DNA of 38,254 nucleotides, from NCBI GenBank assembly GCA_945897315.1, contig CAMDFF010000008.1:1-38254 (forward strand), in the 5' to 3' direction. Shown here piece by piece: positions 7,857 through 16,683 of the stretch. The notes under the pieces are model-generated. The model was not told the origin of the DNA. It saw only the letters and a program-made list of their open reading frames with translations, and ran no database searches. Both the position numbers and the translations under genes were made by a program. How positions within the stretch are numbered: the stretch's first letter is position 1; each line of letters begins with the position of its first letter. The DNA is from a candidate division TM6 bacterium UASB124 (GTDB lineage Bacteria > Babelota > Babeliae > Babelales > RVW-14).

Positions 7857-8543
7857 ATGGACGATATGCATCATGCAGGTCCTCACGAACATGGAACCCT
7901 GGAACACCACCATACTGTGCTAAATGAAATTTTTTGCCATTTACCGTACGCCATCTTTTCTGTTGCCTTGAGCATGATCATGATGAGCCTACTTTCGTTT
8001 TTGCCAACGGGAGAGCAATATGGTGAGGCTTGTTATCGCCTTTTCCATAATTTTCACTTTTTGCACATCTTGTTTGCCGCGACTGGAACGATGTTAACGT
8101 TTCGTCGTTATTCGAAGAATATCCTTCTTGGTCTAGCGGTTGGTTTTTTTGTGCCACTTGTTTTTTGTACTTTTTCTGATGCCGTGCTTCCTTACTTGGG
8201 TGGTCGTATGTTGCAGCTTGATATGCATTTTCATTGGTGCATGTTTTCGCATCTTGATACGGTATTACCATTTTTGTTGGTTGGCATGCTTAACGGCTGG
8301 GTAATGAGTATGCACGGCAAGACCTTGAGTATGTTTTACTCAATAGGCTTTCACGTAATGCATATTTTTATTAGTGCAATGGCATCGCTGTTGTACCTAG
8401 TAAGTTTTGGTTTTAGTGATTGGTGGAGCTGTATGGGCGTTGTGTTTCTCTTTAAGATTGTAGCGGTTCTTATTCCGTGTACACTTTCTGATATTGTTGT
8501 GCCAATGCTATTTGCTCGGATAAAGAAACATTCTGCAGAGTAA
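7857..8543 (+). CDS. His-rich multipass membrane protein, unknown function
   Basis: A 228-residue protein I do not recognise. The N-terminus is rich in histidine (MHHAGPHEHGTLEHHH), which could bind metal. It is followed by about six hydrophobic segments (near residues 32-50, 65-82, 87-108, 133-150, 158-182 and 192-215). Further His-rich patches occur at FHNFHFLH and DMHFHWCMFSHLD, at or near helix ends. AAAGGA lies 7 nt before the ATG. The potA start is only 25 nt after its stop, so it is very probably cotranscribed with the polyamine transporter genes. A metal or polyamine-related transport accessory role is a guess from context. Confidence 0.6.
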   Translation: MDDMHHAGPHEHGTLEHHHTVLNEIFCHLPYAIFSVALSMIMMSLLSFLPTGEQYGEACYRLFHNFHFLHILFAATGTMLTFRRYSKNILLGLAVGFFVPLVFCTFSDAVLPYLGGRMLQLDMHFHWCMFSHLDTVLPFLLVGMLNGWVMSMHGKTLSMFYSIGFHVMHIFISAMASLLYLVSFGFSDWWSCMGVVFLFKIVAVLIPCTLSDIVVPMLFARIKKHSAE

Positions 8544-8568
8544 AAAACCCTGCCTGAATAGGAGTTAC

Positions 8569-9660
8569 ATGAAATCGATCCGTTTTGAACGTGTGTCTAA
8601 GTCATATCAAGGTGAATTAATTATCGATAATCTTAACTTGGAGATTAAAGCAGGCCATTTTTTCGCGCTGCTTGGTCCAAGTGGGTGCGGTAAAACTACA
8701 ATTTTACGTCTTATTGCAGGCTTAGAGACGGTTGATTCCGGGCGAATTTTTCTAGGCGACCAAGAAATTACGCATGTTCCCATTCACGAACGCAAAATTA
8801 ATACTGTCTTTCAACAGTACGCACTGTTTCCACACTTGTCAGTTTTTGAAAATGTTGCCTATAGTATGCGTGTGAAGCGATTTTCAACTGATATGATTAA
8901 TGCAAAAGTTGCGGATGCGCTTAAAATGGTACGTCTTTCTGGATTTGAAAGTAAATATCCACGCAACCTTTCTGGTGGTCAACAGCAGCGTGTTGCCCTT
9001 GCTCGTGCGCTTGTAGCAGAGCCTGATGTATTGCTGCTTGATGAGCCTTTGGCTGCTCTTGATCTTAAGCTTAAAGAAGAGATGTTGACTGAGTTGAATC
9101 AGCTGCAAGACAAGGTTAAAACAACATTTGTTTATGTAACGCATGATCAATTTGAAGCCCTGACGGTTGCTGACCAAATGGCGATTATGAGCCCGCAGGG
9201 CGATATTGAGCAACAAGGGACACCTAAAGAAATTTATGAATTTCCGGTTTCATGCTTTGTTGCTAATTTCGTTGGAAATACGAATATCATTGAAGGTCGT
9301 TTGCATATCAGCGATAAAACGTATCAAATTGAAGTTGAAGGCTTGGGGCTTTTTCAAGTTTATACCCCTAGCGAAAAATTATGGATGATTCCTGGATGCC
9401 GCTTATTTATGAGTGTTCGTCCAGAGAAGGTGCTGATTACAAAGAAGCCTCGCGAAGGTTTTTCTAATCATTTGCAGGGCAAAGTGACCGACATAATCTA
9501 TTATGGTCGTTCAACACAGTATCGTGTGCGCTTACAAAATGGGCAGCATCTGCTGGTCTTTGAGCAAAATGAAGAGCATTTCCCCCAAGAAATCATTGAC
9601 TGGGATGACGACGTGCACTTGTACTTCCAAAAAGAGAATGTCGTTTTGTTGGAGCACTAA
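8569..9660 (+). CDS. potA: Spermidine/putrescine-type ABC transporter ATPase PotA
   Basis: ATP-hydrolysing subunit of a polyamine importer. Walker A is GPSGCGKTT (residues 36-44), the Q-loop region is FQQYALFPHLSVFEN, the signature is NLSGGQQQRVALARAL, Walker B is LLLDEP with D-loop ALD, and the switch is YVTHD. A C-terminal TOBE-like domain (about 285-363) is present, as in PotA and related importers. The length of 363 aa fits. AGGAG precedes the start. The stop codon abuts the potB ATG without any gap. Substrate choice rests on the order potABCD and the PotD-like proteins downstream. Confidence 0.92.
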   Translation: MKSIRFERVSKSYQGELIIDNLNLEIKAGHFFALLGPSGCGKTTILRLIAGLETVDSGRIFLGDQEITHVPIHERKINTVFQQYALFPHLSVFENVAYSMRVKRFSTDMINAKVADALKMVRLSGFESKYPRNLSGGQQQRVALARALVAEPDVLLLDEPLAALDLKLKEEMLTELNQLQDKVKTTFVYVTHDQFEALTVADQMAIMSPQGDIEQQGTPKEIYEFPVSCFVANFVGNTNIIEGRLHISDKTYQIEVEGLGLFQVYTPSEKLWMIPGCRLFMSVRPEKVLITKKPREGFSNHLQGKVTDIIYYGRSTQYRVRLQNGQHLLVFEQNEEHFPQEIIDWDDDVHLYFQKENVVLLEH

Positions 9661-10587
9661 ATGAGCATAAAGGCTTTACGTAAAATTTTTGCCGAAGAGT
9701 TATCGTTTGTTTTTTCTTGTCCAGCAATATTGTGGCAGTGTGTCTTTTTGTATGTGCCATTTGTTTTGTTAGCTGCCTACAGCGTTATTGATTGCAATGA
9801 GACAACGGGGACATATTTCTTTAGTTTTGCTTACTATCGAGAAATTTTTACTTCGCTTTATATTCAAATTATTTTTCGATCGTTTCTTTTGGCAGCTATA
9901 ACAGCTGCGATTTGTTTTGCTATAGCTTATCCTGTTGCATATTTCTTAGCACTTAAAGTACCAAAGCGATTTAAAACGTTATTGCTTTTTACGCTTATTT
10001 TCCCTTCGTGGACAAGCTTAATAGTGCAAGTCTATGCGTGGTTTTTCTTGCTAGAAAAAAATGGCATCATTAGCTCAACGTTGCGCTTTCTTCATGTTAT
10101 CTCTCCATCACAGCATTTGCTAAATAATTACTTTACGATTGTTCTTGGAATGGTCTCTTGCTATTTGCCATTCATGATTTTACCAATCTATGCGGTACTT
10201 GAAAAAATGGACAGTTATTATCTTGAGTCGTCAGCTGATTTGGGCGCAAATCGAGTTGAGACATTTCGTCGTGTTATTTTTCCGATGTCACTACCAGGCG
10301 TATATGCTGGTATTATGTTAGTTTTTATTCCATCGTTTGGTGAGTTTGCAATCCCAACGTTGCTTGGTGGTTCAAAATATGTATTTTGGGGGTCAGTTAT
10401 CGTTGATAAATTTCTTCGTTCACGTGATTGGCGCCTTGGTGCTGCTCTGGCTATTGTTGGCATTATGCTGCCAGTTATACTCATGGGCCTGGTATATGTT
10501 GCAAGAAAAGCACACAGCTATTGGGTAATGCGTAGAAGCAAGCAGTATGCTGATTATTTGTCTGCTCATAAAGAATTATGGGGTTAA
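9661..10587 (+). CDS. potB: Polyamine ABC transporter permease PotB
   Basis: Inner membrane permease of the PotB type, 308 aa with about six transmembrane helices. The binding-protein-dependent transport signature is seen at ESSADLGANRVETFRRVIFPMSLPG (EAA loop with the conserved Gly), which docks to PotA. It starts directly after the potA stop codon, indicating translational coupling. The partner permease potC follows 4 nt later. Confidence 0.92.
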   Translation: MSIKALRKIFAEELSFVFSCPAILWQCVFLYVPFVLLAAYSVIDCNETTGTYFFSFAYYREIFTSLYIQIIFRSFLLAAITAAICFAIAYPVAYFLALKVPKRFKTLLLFTLIFPSWTSLIVQVYAWFFLLEKNGIISSTLRFLHVISPSQHLLNNYFTIVLGMVSCYLPFMILPIYAVLEKMDSYYLESSADLGANRVETFRRVIFPMSLPGVYAGIMLVFIPSFGEFAIPTLLGGSKYVFWGSVIVDKFLRSRDWRLGAALAIVGIMLPVILMGLVYVARKAHSYWVMRRSKQYADYLSAHKELWG

Positions 10588-10591
10588 AATC

Positions 10592-11389
10592 ATGGTTGAA
10601 AACAAAAAATATCTAGGGCAGTTTGTTCTGCCTATTATTGTTGCCGCAGCTTACTTATTCTTATATTTGCCAATTTTCGTATTGGTTCTTTTTTCATTTA
10701 ACAATACAAGTTTCTCCGTCTCTTGGGGAGGGTTTTCACTGCGGTGGTATGAGAAATTAATCAACTCGCCAGAGATTTTAAACGCCTTGCAGGCTTCGCT
10801 TGTCGTGGCGGTATCGACAACTTTTTTAAGTCTTTTAATTGGTACATGTTTTATTGTTGCAAGCCGGTGGGGAGGGCGTACATCGTTCTTTTCTAGTTTG
10901 TTTTATATTAATATTCTGTTGCCAGAAATTGTACTTGCAATAGGCATTTTAAGCATTTTTACTTTTTTCCAAATTCCCTTAGGGTATGGCAGTTTAATTG
11001 CTGGTCATACATTACTTGGGCTTGGCTTTGTAATTCCTATCGTGAGAGCACGTTTTGTTGAGCTTGATCCAGTATTGACTGAGGCATCACTTGATATGGG
11101 CGCGACCTATTGGCAGACATTTACAAAGGTTATGATACCTTTGTTAATGCCTTCATTAGTTGCATCAGGGTTATTAGTATTTACCCTTTCTATGGATGAT
11201 TTCCTCATCTCATTTTTCTGTTCAGGTCCAACGGTACAAACACTGTCGGTATATGTCTACTCAATGATTCGTACTGGTGTTGATCCTATGATTAATGCAA
11301 TATCAACATGCTTTTTAGTTGTAAGCAGTATGCTTGTGTTTCTCTTGTGTTCGCTTAAAATTGTCGATCAGGTACTTGGACATGATTGA
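10592..11389 (+). CDS. potC: Polyamine ABC transporter permease PotC
   Basis: Second permease, 265 aa. An N-terminal helix is followed by LFSFNNTSFSVSWGGFSLRWYEKL, typical of PotC, and the EAA loop is EASLDMGATYWQTFTKVMIPLLMP. About six helices in total. ATG 10592 is chosen because GGGG at 10580-10583 is well spaced; an in-frame start at 10547 would run far into potB. The 3' end overlaps the next gene by 8 nt. Confidence 0.92.
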   Translation: MVENKKYLGQFVLPIIVAAAYLFLYLPIFVLVLFSFNNTSFSVSWGGFSLRWYEKLINSPEILNALQASLVVAVSTTFLSLLIGTCFIVASRWGGRTSFFSSLFYINILLPEIVLAIGILSIFTFFQIPLGYGSLIAGHTLLGLGFVIPIVRARFVELDPVLTEASLDMGATYWQTFTKVMIPLLMPSLVASGLLVFTLSMDDFLISFFCSGPTVQTLSVYVYSMIRTGVDPMINAISTCFLVVSSMLVFLLCSLKIVDQVLGHD

Positions 11390-12518
11390 GCAAATAGCCG
11401 TATTATTGGGATGTGGTGATCGCGCAAGGCGACGTATTTTTATTGTATTTTTCTACTTATGCATACTAGCTAGCTTTCTGTATTTGCCACTCTTGTTTGA
11501 TCAATTCCGCAGTCAAAAAACATTGAATGTATATGCGTTTACAGAGACGTTTAGCCCTGAATCACTTGAACTGTTTGAGGAAAAAACAGGGATCAAGGTA
11601 AATATGACATATGCTGAGCTTGACGAAGAGATTGGGGCAAAGTTTTCTATTAATGGAGGGCTTGGTTATGATGTGGTTAATGTATCAGATTTTATGGTTC
11701 ATTATCTCAGTAGTAAGAGCTATCTGCAGAAGCTGGATAAAAATCTTCTTGCAAATATATCGCATCTAGATGCTCGTCTCATGAATCAGGCATATGATGT
11801 GGGCAATGCCTATTCTGTTCCTCATAAATGGTTTATGTATGGGCTTATTTATGATACGAAATTTTTTAAGCAATCGCCAGATCAAATGAGTCTTAAAATG
11901 GTGTTTGAAAATCCTGCACAACTGCATGCAAAGGGTCTTGTCCCGGCTCCTTATCGTGTATGCATGATTGATTCTCCGTTGGATGCGTATTTTTTATCAA
12001 TGCTCTATACCTTTAACCGTTGTAATCATTTTACCCCATCAGAGCTTGCAGTTATTGCTGATAGCTTAATCAAGCAGAAACAATGGGTTGAGTGCTATTC
12101 ATTATATTCAGTGGAATATTTTCTTTTATCTGGAATTATTCCAATAGCTCTTTCTTCTAGTAATTTTATGCGTAAAATTTGGGAAGTAAGCGATCGTTAT
12201 GAATTTGCTATTCCAGAAGAAGGAGGCATTTTGGTCATTGAAAACCTCGTTGTTCCACAAACAAGCAAAAAATGTGAGCTGGCGCATCAGTTTATTAATT
12301 TTATGCTCTCAGATGAAATAGCGAATCTTAACAGTCAAACATATGGCTGGACATCAGCAAATTGTGCTGCGCAGAAGGAGCTTGATGCAGAATACAAAGA
12401 CAAGCAGTCGCATTTATTTCCTGATGCACGTATATTTAAGCGGTTACATATTCCGCTTTTGACGCCACATGCTCGTAAACGTGTAGATAGTGCATGGCTT
12501 CGAGTTTGTTTCGCCTAG
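11382..12518 (+). CDS. potD: PotD-like solute-binding protein, copy 1, membrane-anchored
   Basis: Extracytoplasmic binding protein of the spermidine/putrescine type, 378 aa. The mature part opens with LNVYAFTETFSPESLELFEE and KTGIKVNMTY, the family start. The N-terminus has a basic patch (RARRR) and one long hydrophobic helix (about residues 19-38) with no signal peptidase site or lipobox, so it is probably an uncleaved inner-membrane anchor. ATG 11382 overlaps the potC stop by 8 nt; the frame extends upstream inside potC but has no ribosome site. It is clearly paralogous to the next gene along its whole length. Confidence 0.85.
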   Translation: MIEQIAVLLGCGDRARRRIFIVFFYLCILASFLYLPLLFDQFRSQKTLNVYAFTETFSPESLELFEEKTGIKVNMTYAELDEEIGAKFSINGGLGYDVVNVSDFMVHYLSSKSYLQKLDKNLLANISHLDARLMNQAYDVGNAYSVPHKWFMYGLIYDTKFFKQSPDQMSLKMVFENPAQLHAKGLVPAPYRVCMIDSPLDAYFLSMLYTFNRCNHFTPSELAVIADSLIKQKQWVECYSLYSVEYFLLSGIIPIALSSSNFMRKIWEVSDRYEFAIPEEGGILVIENLVVPQTSKKCELAHQFINFMLSDEIANLNSQTYGWTSANCAAQKELDAEYKDKQSHLFPDARIFKRLHIPLLTPHARKRVDSAWLRVCFA

Positions 12519-12540
12519 GGTTGGCTTTGAAGGTGATATC

Positions 12541-13674
12541 ATGAATCGATATACTATAATCAAAAAAACATTTTTAAAAACGACTATACAGAAAATTGTG
12601 ATTATGAGCTTTTATGTAGCTATTATTGCATTTTTTTTATACCTCCCCATTATTTTGGATATTTTTAGTGCGCAAGGGGCTTTGAGCGTATGTGTTTTTT
12701 CAGAAACCTTTACGCAAGAATCTATTGAATTGTTTGAGAAAGAGACCGGCATTAAAGTTAATCTAACCTACGTAGAAATGGATGAGCTTTTATACGCCAA
12801 GTTTCGTATGAATGGTGCTGCTGGCTACGATGTAGTAAATATTTCTGATTATGTTGTGCAAGGTGTTTCTGGGCAGGGCCAACTAGCCCGAATAGACAAG
12901 GCAGTCGTCACCAGTATGGCCGGTATAAATCCCAATTTGCGGGGCTTGGTATATGATCCAGACAATCAATACTCTGTGCCTCATAAGTGGTATGTTTATG
13001 GTTTGGTTTATGACACGCTCTTTTTTAATAAAACCCCTGATGAGATGTCGCTTCGCTATATTTTTAATTCACCAAGCTCTTTGCTAGAGCAGCATGTAGT
13101 GCCTAGCACGTATAAAATATGCATGTTGGATGATGCGCGTGATGCTCTCTTTATGACGACTATTTATTCTTTGCATAAAGTTGCAGGTCTTACTGCTAGT
13201 GATATTGCAATAGCAAAAGGGCTCTTGGTTCAACAAAAAAGCTGGGTTGAGGCGTATACATTACATAGTGTTGAGTATTTTCTTTTAGCTGGTATAACGC
13301 CCATAGCTTTGATGTCTAGTAATTATATGCGTAAAATATACGCTATTAGTGATCGTTATGAGTTTGCAATTCCCAAGGAGGGTAGCATGCTTATAGTAGA
13401 AAACTTGGCTATTCCAAAGACTAGTAAAAAAGTTCATTTGGCACAGCAGTTTATTAATTTTATGCTTCGTGATGATATAGCAGCACTTAATAGTGAGGCT
13501 TATGGCTTTAATTCAGCCAATAAGCATGCAAGTGAAAAGCTAGACGAATCGCTACGAAATAATAGACACTTGTTTCCTGATACATCGATGTTTAAGCGAC
13601 TACATATTCCGCTATTGCCCATATCACAGCGCCAAGCTGTTGAAGATATGTGGCTTGAGGTGAGTTTTTCTTAA
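12541..13674 (+). CDS. potD: PotD-like solute-binding protein, copy 2, membrane-anchored
   Basis: Tandem paralogue of the preceding gene, 377 aa. It has the same N-terminal anchor pattern (IVIMSFYVAIIAFFLYLPII) and the same landmarks: TGIKVNLTY, GYDVVNISDY, YSVPHKWYVYGLVYD, SNYMRKIYAISDRYEFAIP and HLFPDTSMFKRLHIPLLP. ATG 12541 is chosen because a GAAGG-type site precedes it and copy 1 ends at 12518. Divergence is spread along the protein, so the duplication is old and the copies may bind different polyamines. The signal peptidase gene follows after 11 nt. Confidence 0.85.
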   Translation: MNRYTIIKKTFLKTTIQKIVIMSFYVAIIAFFLYLPIILDIFSAQGALSVCVFSETFTQESIELFEKETGIKVNLTYVEMDELLYAKFRMNGAAGYDVVNISDYVVQGVSGQGQLARIDKAVVTSMAGINPNLRGLVYDPDNQYSVPHKWYVYGLVYDTLFFNKTPDEMSLRYIFNSPSSLLEQHVVPSTYKICMLDDARDALFMTTIYSLHKVAGLTASDIAIAKGLLVQQKSWVEAYTLHSVEYFLLAGITPIALMSSNYMRKIYAISDRYEFAIPKEGSMLIVENLAIPKTSKKVHLAQQFINFMLRDDIAALNSEAYGFNSANKHASEKLDESLRNNRHLFPDTSMFKRLHIPLLPISQRQAVEDMWLEVSFS

Positions 13675-13685
13675 GGGGATACAGC

Positions 13686-14897
13686 ATGAAAACAGTACAA
13701 GACAAAGCAAAGGCGCTGAGCGATTTATATTGCTCTCGCCGTCAGGGTTTTAAGCAGACGATTGCAAATTTGCGTGCGTTAACGCCATGGGGAACGAATA
13801 AATTGCGCAATAAAGGTCAGGCGTTGTTTGACGAGGCTGAGCGTTTGTACCATGAAATTACCAAAGGGATGATAGGGACAGCTGAGGGTGGCATGACAAA
13901 TGCTATTGTGCGTAGGCGCTGTCGTAGGCTTAAAAAAGTCTATAAAGCATTGCATGAGATGAGTAAGCCTTGGTGGCGGCAATGGATCGAGGCGGTAGGG
14001 ATCGCACTCTTTTTGGCGCTGTTTTTGCGTAACTTTGTTTTTGGTTTGTACCATGTGCCATCAGAATCAGCTGAGACAACTATTTTAGTAGGAGATCGCA
14101 TTTGGGGCAACAAAATGGCCTACTTCTTTAATACGGTGAAGCGTGGAGAGTTGGTTATTTTTGATGACCCACAATTTGATATAGATCGTTCCAGCACCTT
14201 GCATTATTATTGGCAGCGATATGTTGGCTTACCTGTTCCATTGTTTGGTTTGAAAGCAGGGCCTGCAAATTGGGTTAAACGTGTGATTGCTGCTCCAGGT
14301 GATACCATTGAAGGTCGTGTTGAAAATGGGAAAACTGTTGTGTATCTTAATGGAAAGCTACTTGAAGAGCCCTATGTTAACCGGTTACCACTGATTCATA
14401 TGCAGCGTGAGCATGGGTTCATTTCGCTTCAATCCTTTGGGCCATTTATGATTCCAGATTTTTTAAAAAAAGGTAAGCGGATTGTTCGTCGATCATTTGA
14501 TATACGTTATGCACCAGAAGAGCAGCCATATTATAAAATAAGCCCAGAAGATATTATACAAAACCCATTAACGGGTAAGCCTATTTTTGATGAAGCATAT
14601 ACGCCAACCATGCGTGACTATCACGGTAGTATTGCGGATGAATTTGGGCCGTTTGTCGTACCTGCGGGCAAATATTGGGTGATGGGCGATAATCGTAAAA
14701 ATAGCGGTGATAGTCGTATGTGGCTATTTTTAGACGAAGAGCTTATTCATGGTCGGGCAAGCGTCATTATTCACTCATTAGATAGTGATGAAGCTTTCTG
14801 GGTATTTGATTTACTTAAGCATCCAATTGATTTTTGGACGCGGATTATGCGTTGGAATCGTTTTGGTATGGTACTTAAGAGCGCTGATATTAAATAA
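13686..14897 (+). CDS. lepB: Signal peptidase I, copy 1, with long N-terminal extension
   Basis: Membrane-bound serine protease that removes Sec signal peptides. A cytoplasmic extension of about 95 residues, basic and helical, precedes one transmembrane helix (about 101-118). The catalytic Ser is Ser128 in VPSESAETTILVGDRIWG, and the general-base Lys is Lys198 in VKRVIAAPGDTIEG. Box E is GDNRKNSGDSRMW. The serine box departs from the usual SGSMxPTL, with Glu for Gly, Ala for Met and Thr for Pro. AAGGGG precedes the ATG. It is the last gene before the hairpin at 14919, so it belongs to the pot transcription unit. Confidence 0.92.
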   Translation: MKTVQDKAKALSDLYCSRRQGFKQTIANLRALTPWGTNKLRNKGQALFDEAERLYHEITKGMIGTAEGGMTNAIVRRRCRRLKKVYKALHEMSKPWWRQWIEAVGIALFLALFLRNFVFGLYHVPSESAETTILVGDRIWGNKMAYFFNTVKRGELVIFDDPQFDIDRSSTLHYYWQRYVGLPVPLFGLKAGPANWVKRVIAAPGDTIEGRVENGKTVVYLNGKLLEEPYVNRLPLIHMQREHGFISLQSFGPFMIPDFLKKGKRIVRRSFDIRYAPEEQPYYKISPEDIIQNPLTGKPIFDEAYTPTMRDYHGSIADEFGPFVVPAGKYWVMGDNRKNSGDSRMWLFLDEELIHGRASVIIHSLDSDEAFWVFDLLKHPIDFWTRIMRWNRFGMVLKSADIK

Positions 14898-14918
14898 TCA
14901 TTTATGTGTAATTTTCTA

Positions 14919-14948
14919 GGAGCTGCATTCGTGCAGCTCCACTTTTAG
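14919..14948 (+). terminator. Hairpin terminator after lepB copy 1
   Basis: A 9-bp perfect stem GGAGCTGCA / TGCAGCTCC closes a TTCG tetraloop and is followed by ACTTTTAG, a short T run. It separates the pot-lepB unit from the second lepB. It may be leaky given the weak T run. Confidence 0.7.
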
Positions 14949-14972
14949 AGTACAAAAGAGATAATAACGCGC

Positions 14973-15965
14973 ATGAACATTATTCAAGAAAAAATGAAAA
15001 CGTTGATTGGTCGGTGTCGTACACTAGGCAAGTCGCGTTGGTGGCAATGGGTTGAGACAATTTTTGTTCCAATTCTTTTAATTCTTTTCATTCGTAATCA
15101 GCCAGTTTTCGGCTGGTATCAAGTTCCTTCTGGGTCTGCTGAGCCAAACCTTTTAGTTGGAGATCGTATTTGGGGGAATAGACTTGCATATCGATATTCC
15201 GCTATCAAACGTGGAGATCTTGTCATCTTTGATGATCCCTATTTCGTCTATGAACAAGCAGGTACCTTTAAGTATTATTGGCAACGGTATGTTGGATTGC
15301 CAATGCCAATGCTTGGTCTTGGTTCTGGTGCAGATAACTGGGTGAAACGTGTTATTGCAGTGCCAGGAGACACAATAGAAGGTCGCATAGAAAATGGGAA
15401 AACTGCTGTATTTTTGAACGGTAAGAAATTAGTTGAGCTATATGTAAACAGGATGCCTCTTATTTATGCTGAAAAAAAATATGGCATTATTCCATCTGAT
15501 CAGCTTGGGTACATAGCTGTCCCAGATTTTTTATGCTATAAGTCACGCTTTAATAAATACACATTTAATCCCGCTTGTCCGCTTGATCAGCAACCATATT
15601 ATCAATTAAAATCAGAAGAAATTATAAAAAGTCCGTTGACAGGTGGGCCTATACTTGAGTACGCATATTCTCCAATATTGCGAGATGAGTATGGCTCTAC
15701 AGTTGATGAATTTGGACCGTTTATGTTGCCCCCAGGTAAGTACTGGGTGATGGGCGATAATCGGAAAAATAGCGGTGATAGTCGCATGTGGCTATTCTTG
15801 GATGAAAAAAATATTCACGGACGTGCGGCACTGATTATGTATTCTTTAGATAGCCAAGAGGCGTTTTGGTTTATTGATTTGATTAAGCATCCATTAGATT
15901 TTTGGCTGAAAATTATACGGTGGAGTCGCTGCGGCAAATTATTACCAGATGTTGAAGTTAAATAA
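14973..15965 (+). CDS. lepB: Signal peptidase I, copy 2
   Basis: 330-residue paralogue of the preceding signal peptidase without the long N-terminal extension. One transmembrane helix (about 27-42) is followed by catalytic Ser55 in VPSGSAEPNLLVGDR and Lys125 in VKRVIAVPGDTIEG. Box E GDNRKNSGDSRMW is identical to copy 1. The Met after the catalytic Ser is again Ala. Both copies have an insertion between the Lys box and box E. It is followed 8 nt later by the MNT gene with AAGGAG between, so it shares a transcript with the MNT/HEPN pair and probably metG. Confidence 0.92.
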   Translation: MNIIQEKMKTLIGRCRTLGKSRWWQWVETIFVPILLILFIRNQPVFGWYQVPSGSAEPNLLVGDRIWGNRLAYRYSAIKRGDLVIFDDPYFVYEQAGTFKYYWQRYVGLPMPMLGLGSGADNWVKRVIAVPGDTIEGRIENGKTAVFLNGKKLVELYVNRMPLIYAEKKYGIIPSDQLGYIAVPDFLCYKSRFNKYTFNPACPLDQQPYYQLKSEEIIKSPLTGGPILEYAYSPILRDEYGSTVDEFGPFMLPPGKYWVMGDNRKNSGDSRMWLFLDEKNIHGRAALIMYSLDSQEAFWFIDLIKHPLDFWLKIIRWSRCGKLLPDVEVK

Positions 15966-15973
15966 GGAGAGCT

Positions 15974-16273
15974 ATGTTTAATGATGGTTTGAAATCTGAA
16001 GAAAGAGCAAAAATTATTCGTTTAATAAAAGCAGTTGTTCCGGACGCGGAGATCTATTTGTACGGATCACGTGCGCGTGGAACTTATCACCATGGCTCAG
16101 ATATTGATATTGCCCTCAAAGGTAAAGGTCTTACGCGATATGATGCTGGGGAGGTTCGACAGGTATTAGAATCCATTTGGTTGCCATATGGATTTGATGT
16201 TGTTGCGCTTGATGCCATTGGAGAAAAATTATATCAAGTTATTAAAGATGAGTTAGTGCCATGGATCAATTAA
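15974..16273 (+). CDS. mntA: MNT-type nucleotidyltransferase (MntA-like antitoxin)
   Basis: A minimal nucleotidyltransferase of 99 aa with GSRARG (residues 31-36) and SDIDIAL, whose aspartates 43 and 45 bind metal. Family knowledge: paired MntA proteins AMPylate and neutralise HEPN toxins. It overlaps the downstream HEPN-like gene by 13 nt, as expected of a two-gene module. AAGGAG lies 5 nt before the ATG. The toxin-antitoxin role is inferred from pairing; an older annotation would be DNA polymerase beta-like nucleotidyltransferase. Confidence 0.85.
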   Translation: MFNDGLKSEERAKIIRLIKAVVPDAEIYLYGSRARGTYHHGSDIDIALKGKGLTRYDAGEVRQVLESIWLPYGFDVVALDAIGEKLYQVIKDELVPWIN

Positions 16274-16683
16274 GTATTAAAAAACAGCAATTAGAAGATG
16301 CCTTGGCTTCATTGCCTGAAATTCTTGCGTTGGTAGAAAATGCACCTAAAATATACGTGTTTCCACTACAACAGGCGGCTATACAACGGTTTGAGTGTTG
16401 CTATGATGTGTTTTGGAAGAGTATAAAAACTTTTTTAGTGCGTAATTATGGGATTGTCATCGCAAGCCCAAGAGGAGTATTTTCTGAATTTGAAAAAACG
16501 GAGCTAATTTCATCTACAGAATTTACACAACTTATGAAAATGAATGAAGATCGCAATTTATCTACCCATACGTACCACGAAGATACAGCTATGGATATTT
16601 TTTGCGCAATTCCTACACACTACAAGCTTATGCGGGATTTAACAACACGAATGAGCAATAACAATAAAGAAGAACAACTATGA
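16261..16683 (+). CDS. hepT: HEPN-like protein, nucleotidyltransferase partner (HI0074 type)
   Basis: 140-residue all-helical protein matching the nucleotidyltransferase substrate-binding family (HI0074-like). The putative RNase motif R-x4-H is present as RNLSTH (Arg98, His103), with Tyr at the second position after His. It overlaps MntA upstream by 13 nt and metG downstream by 4 nt (ATGA), so three proteins are translationally linked. In this subgroup toxicity is less well established than in HepT proper, so toxin function is uncertain. No other defence genes are adjacent. Confidence 0.8.
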   Translation: MDQLSIKKQQLEDALASLPEILALVENAPKIYVFPLQQAAIQRFECCYDVFWKSIKTFLVRNYGIVIASPRGVFSEFEKTELISSTEFTQLMKMNEDRNLSTHTYHEDTAMDIFCAIPTHYKLMRDLTTRMSNNNKEEQL

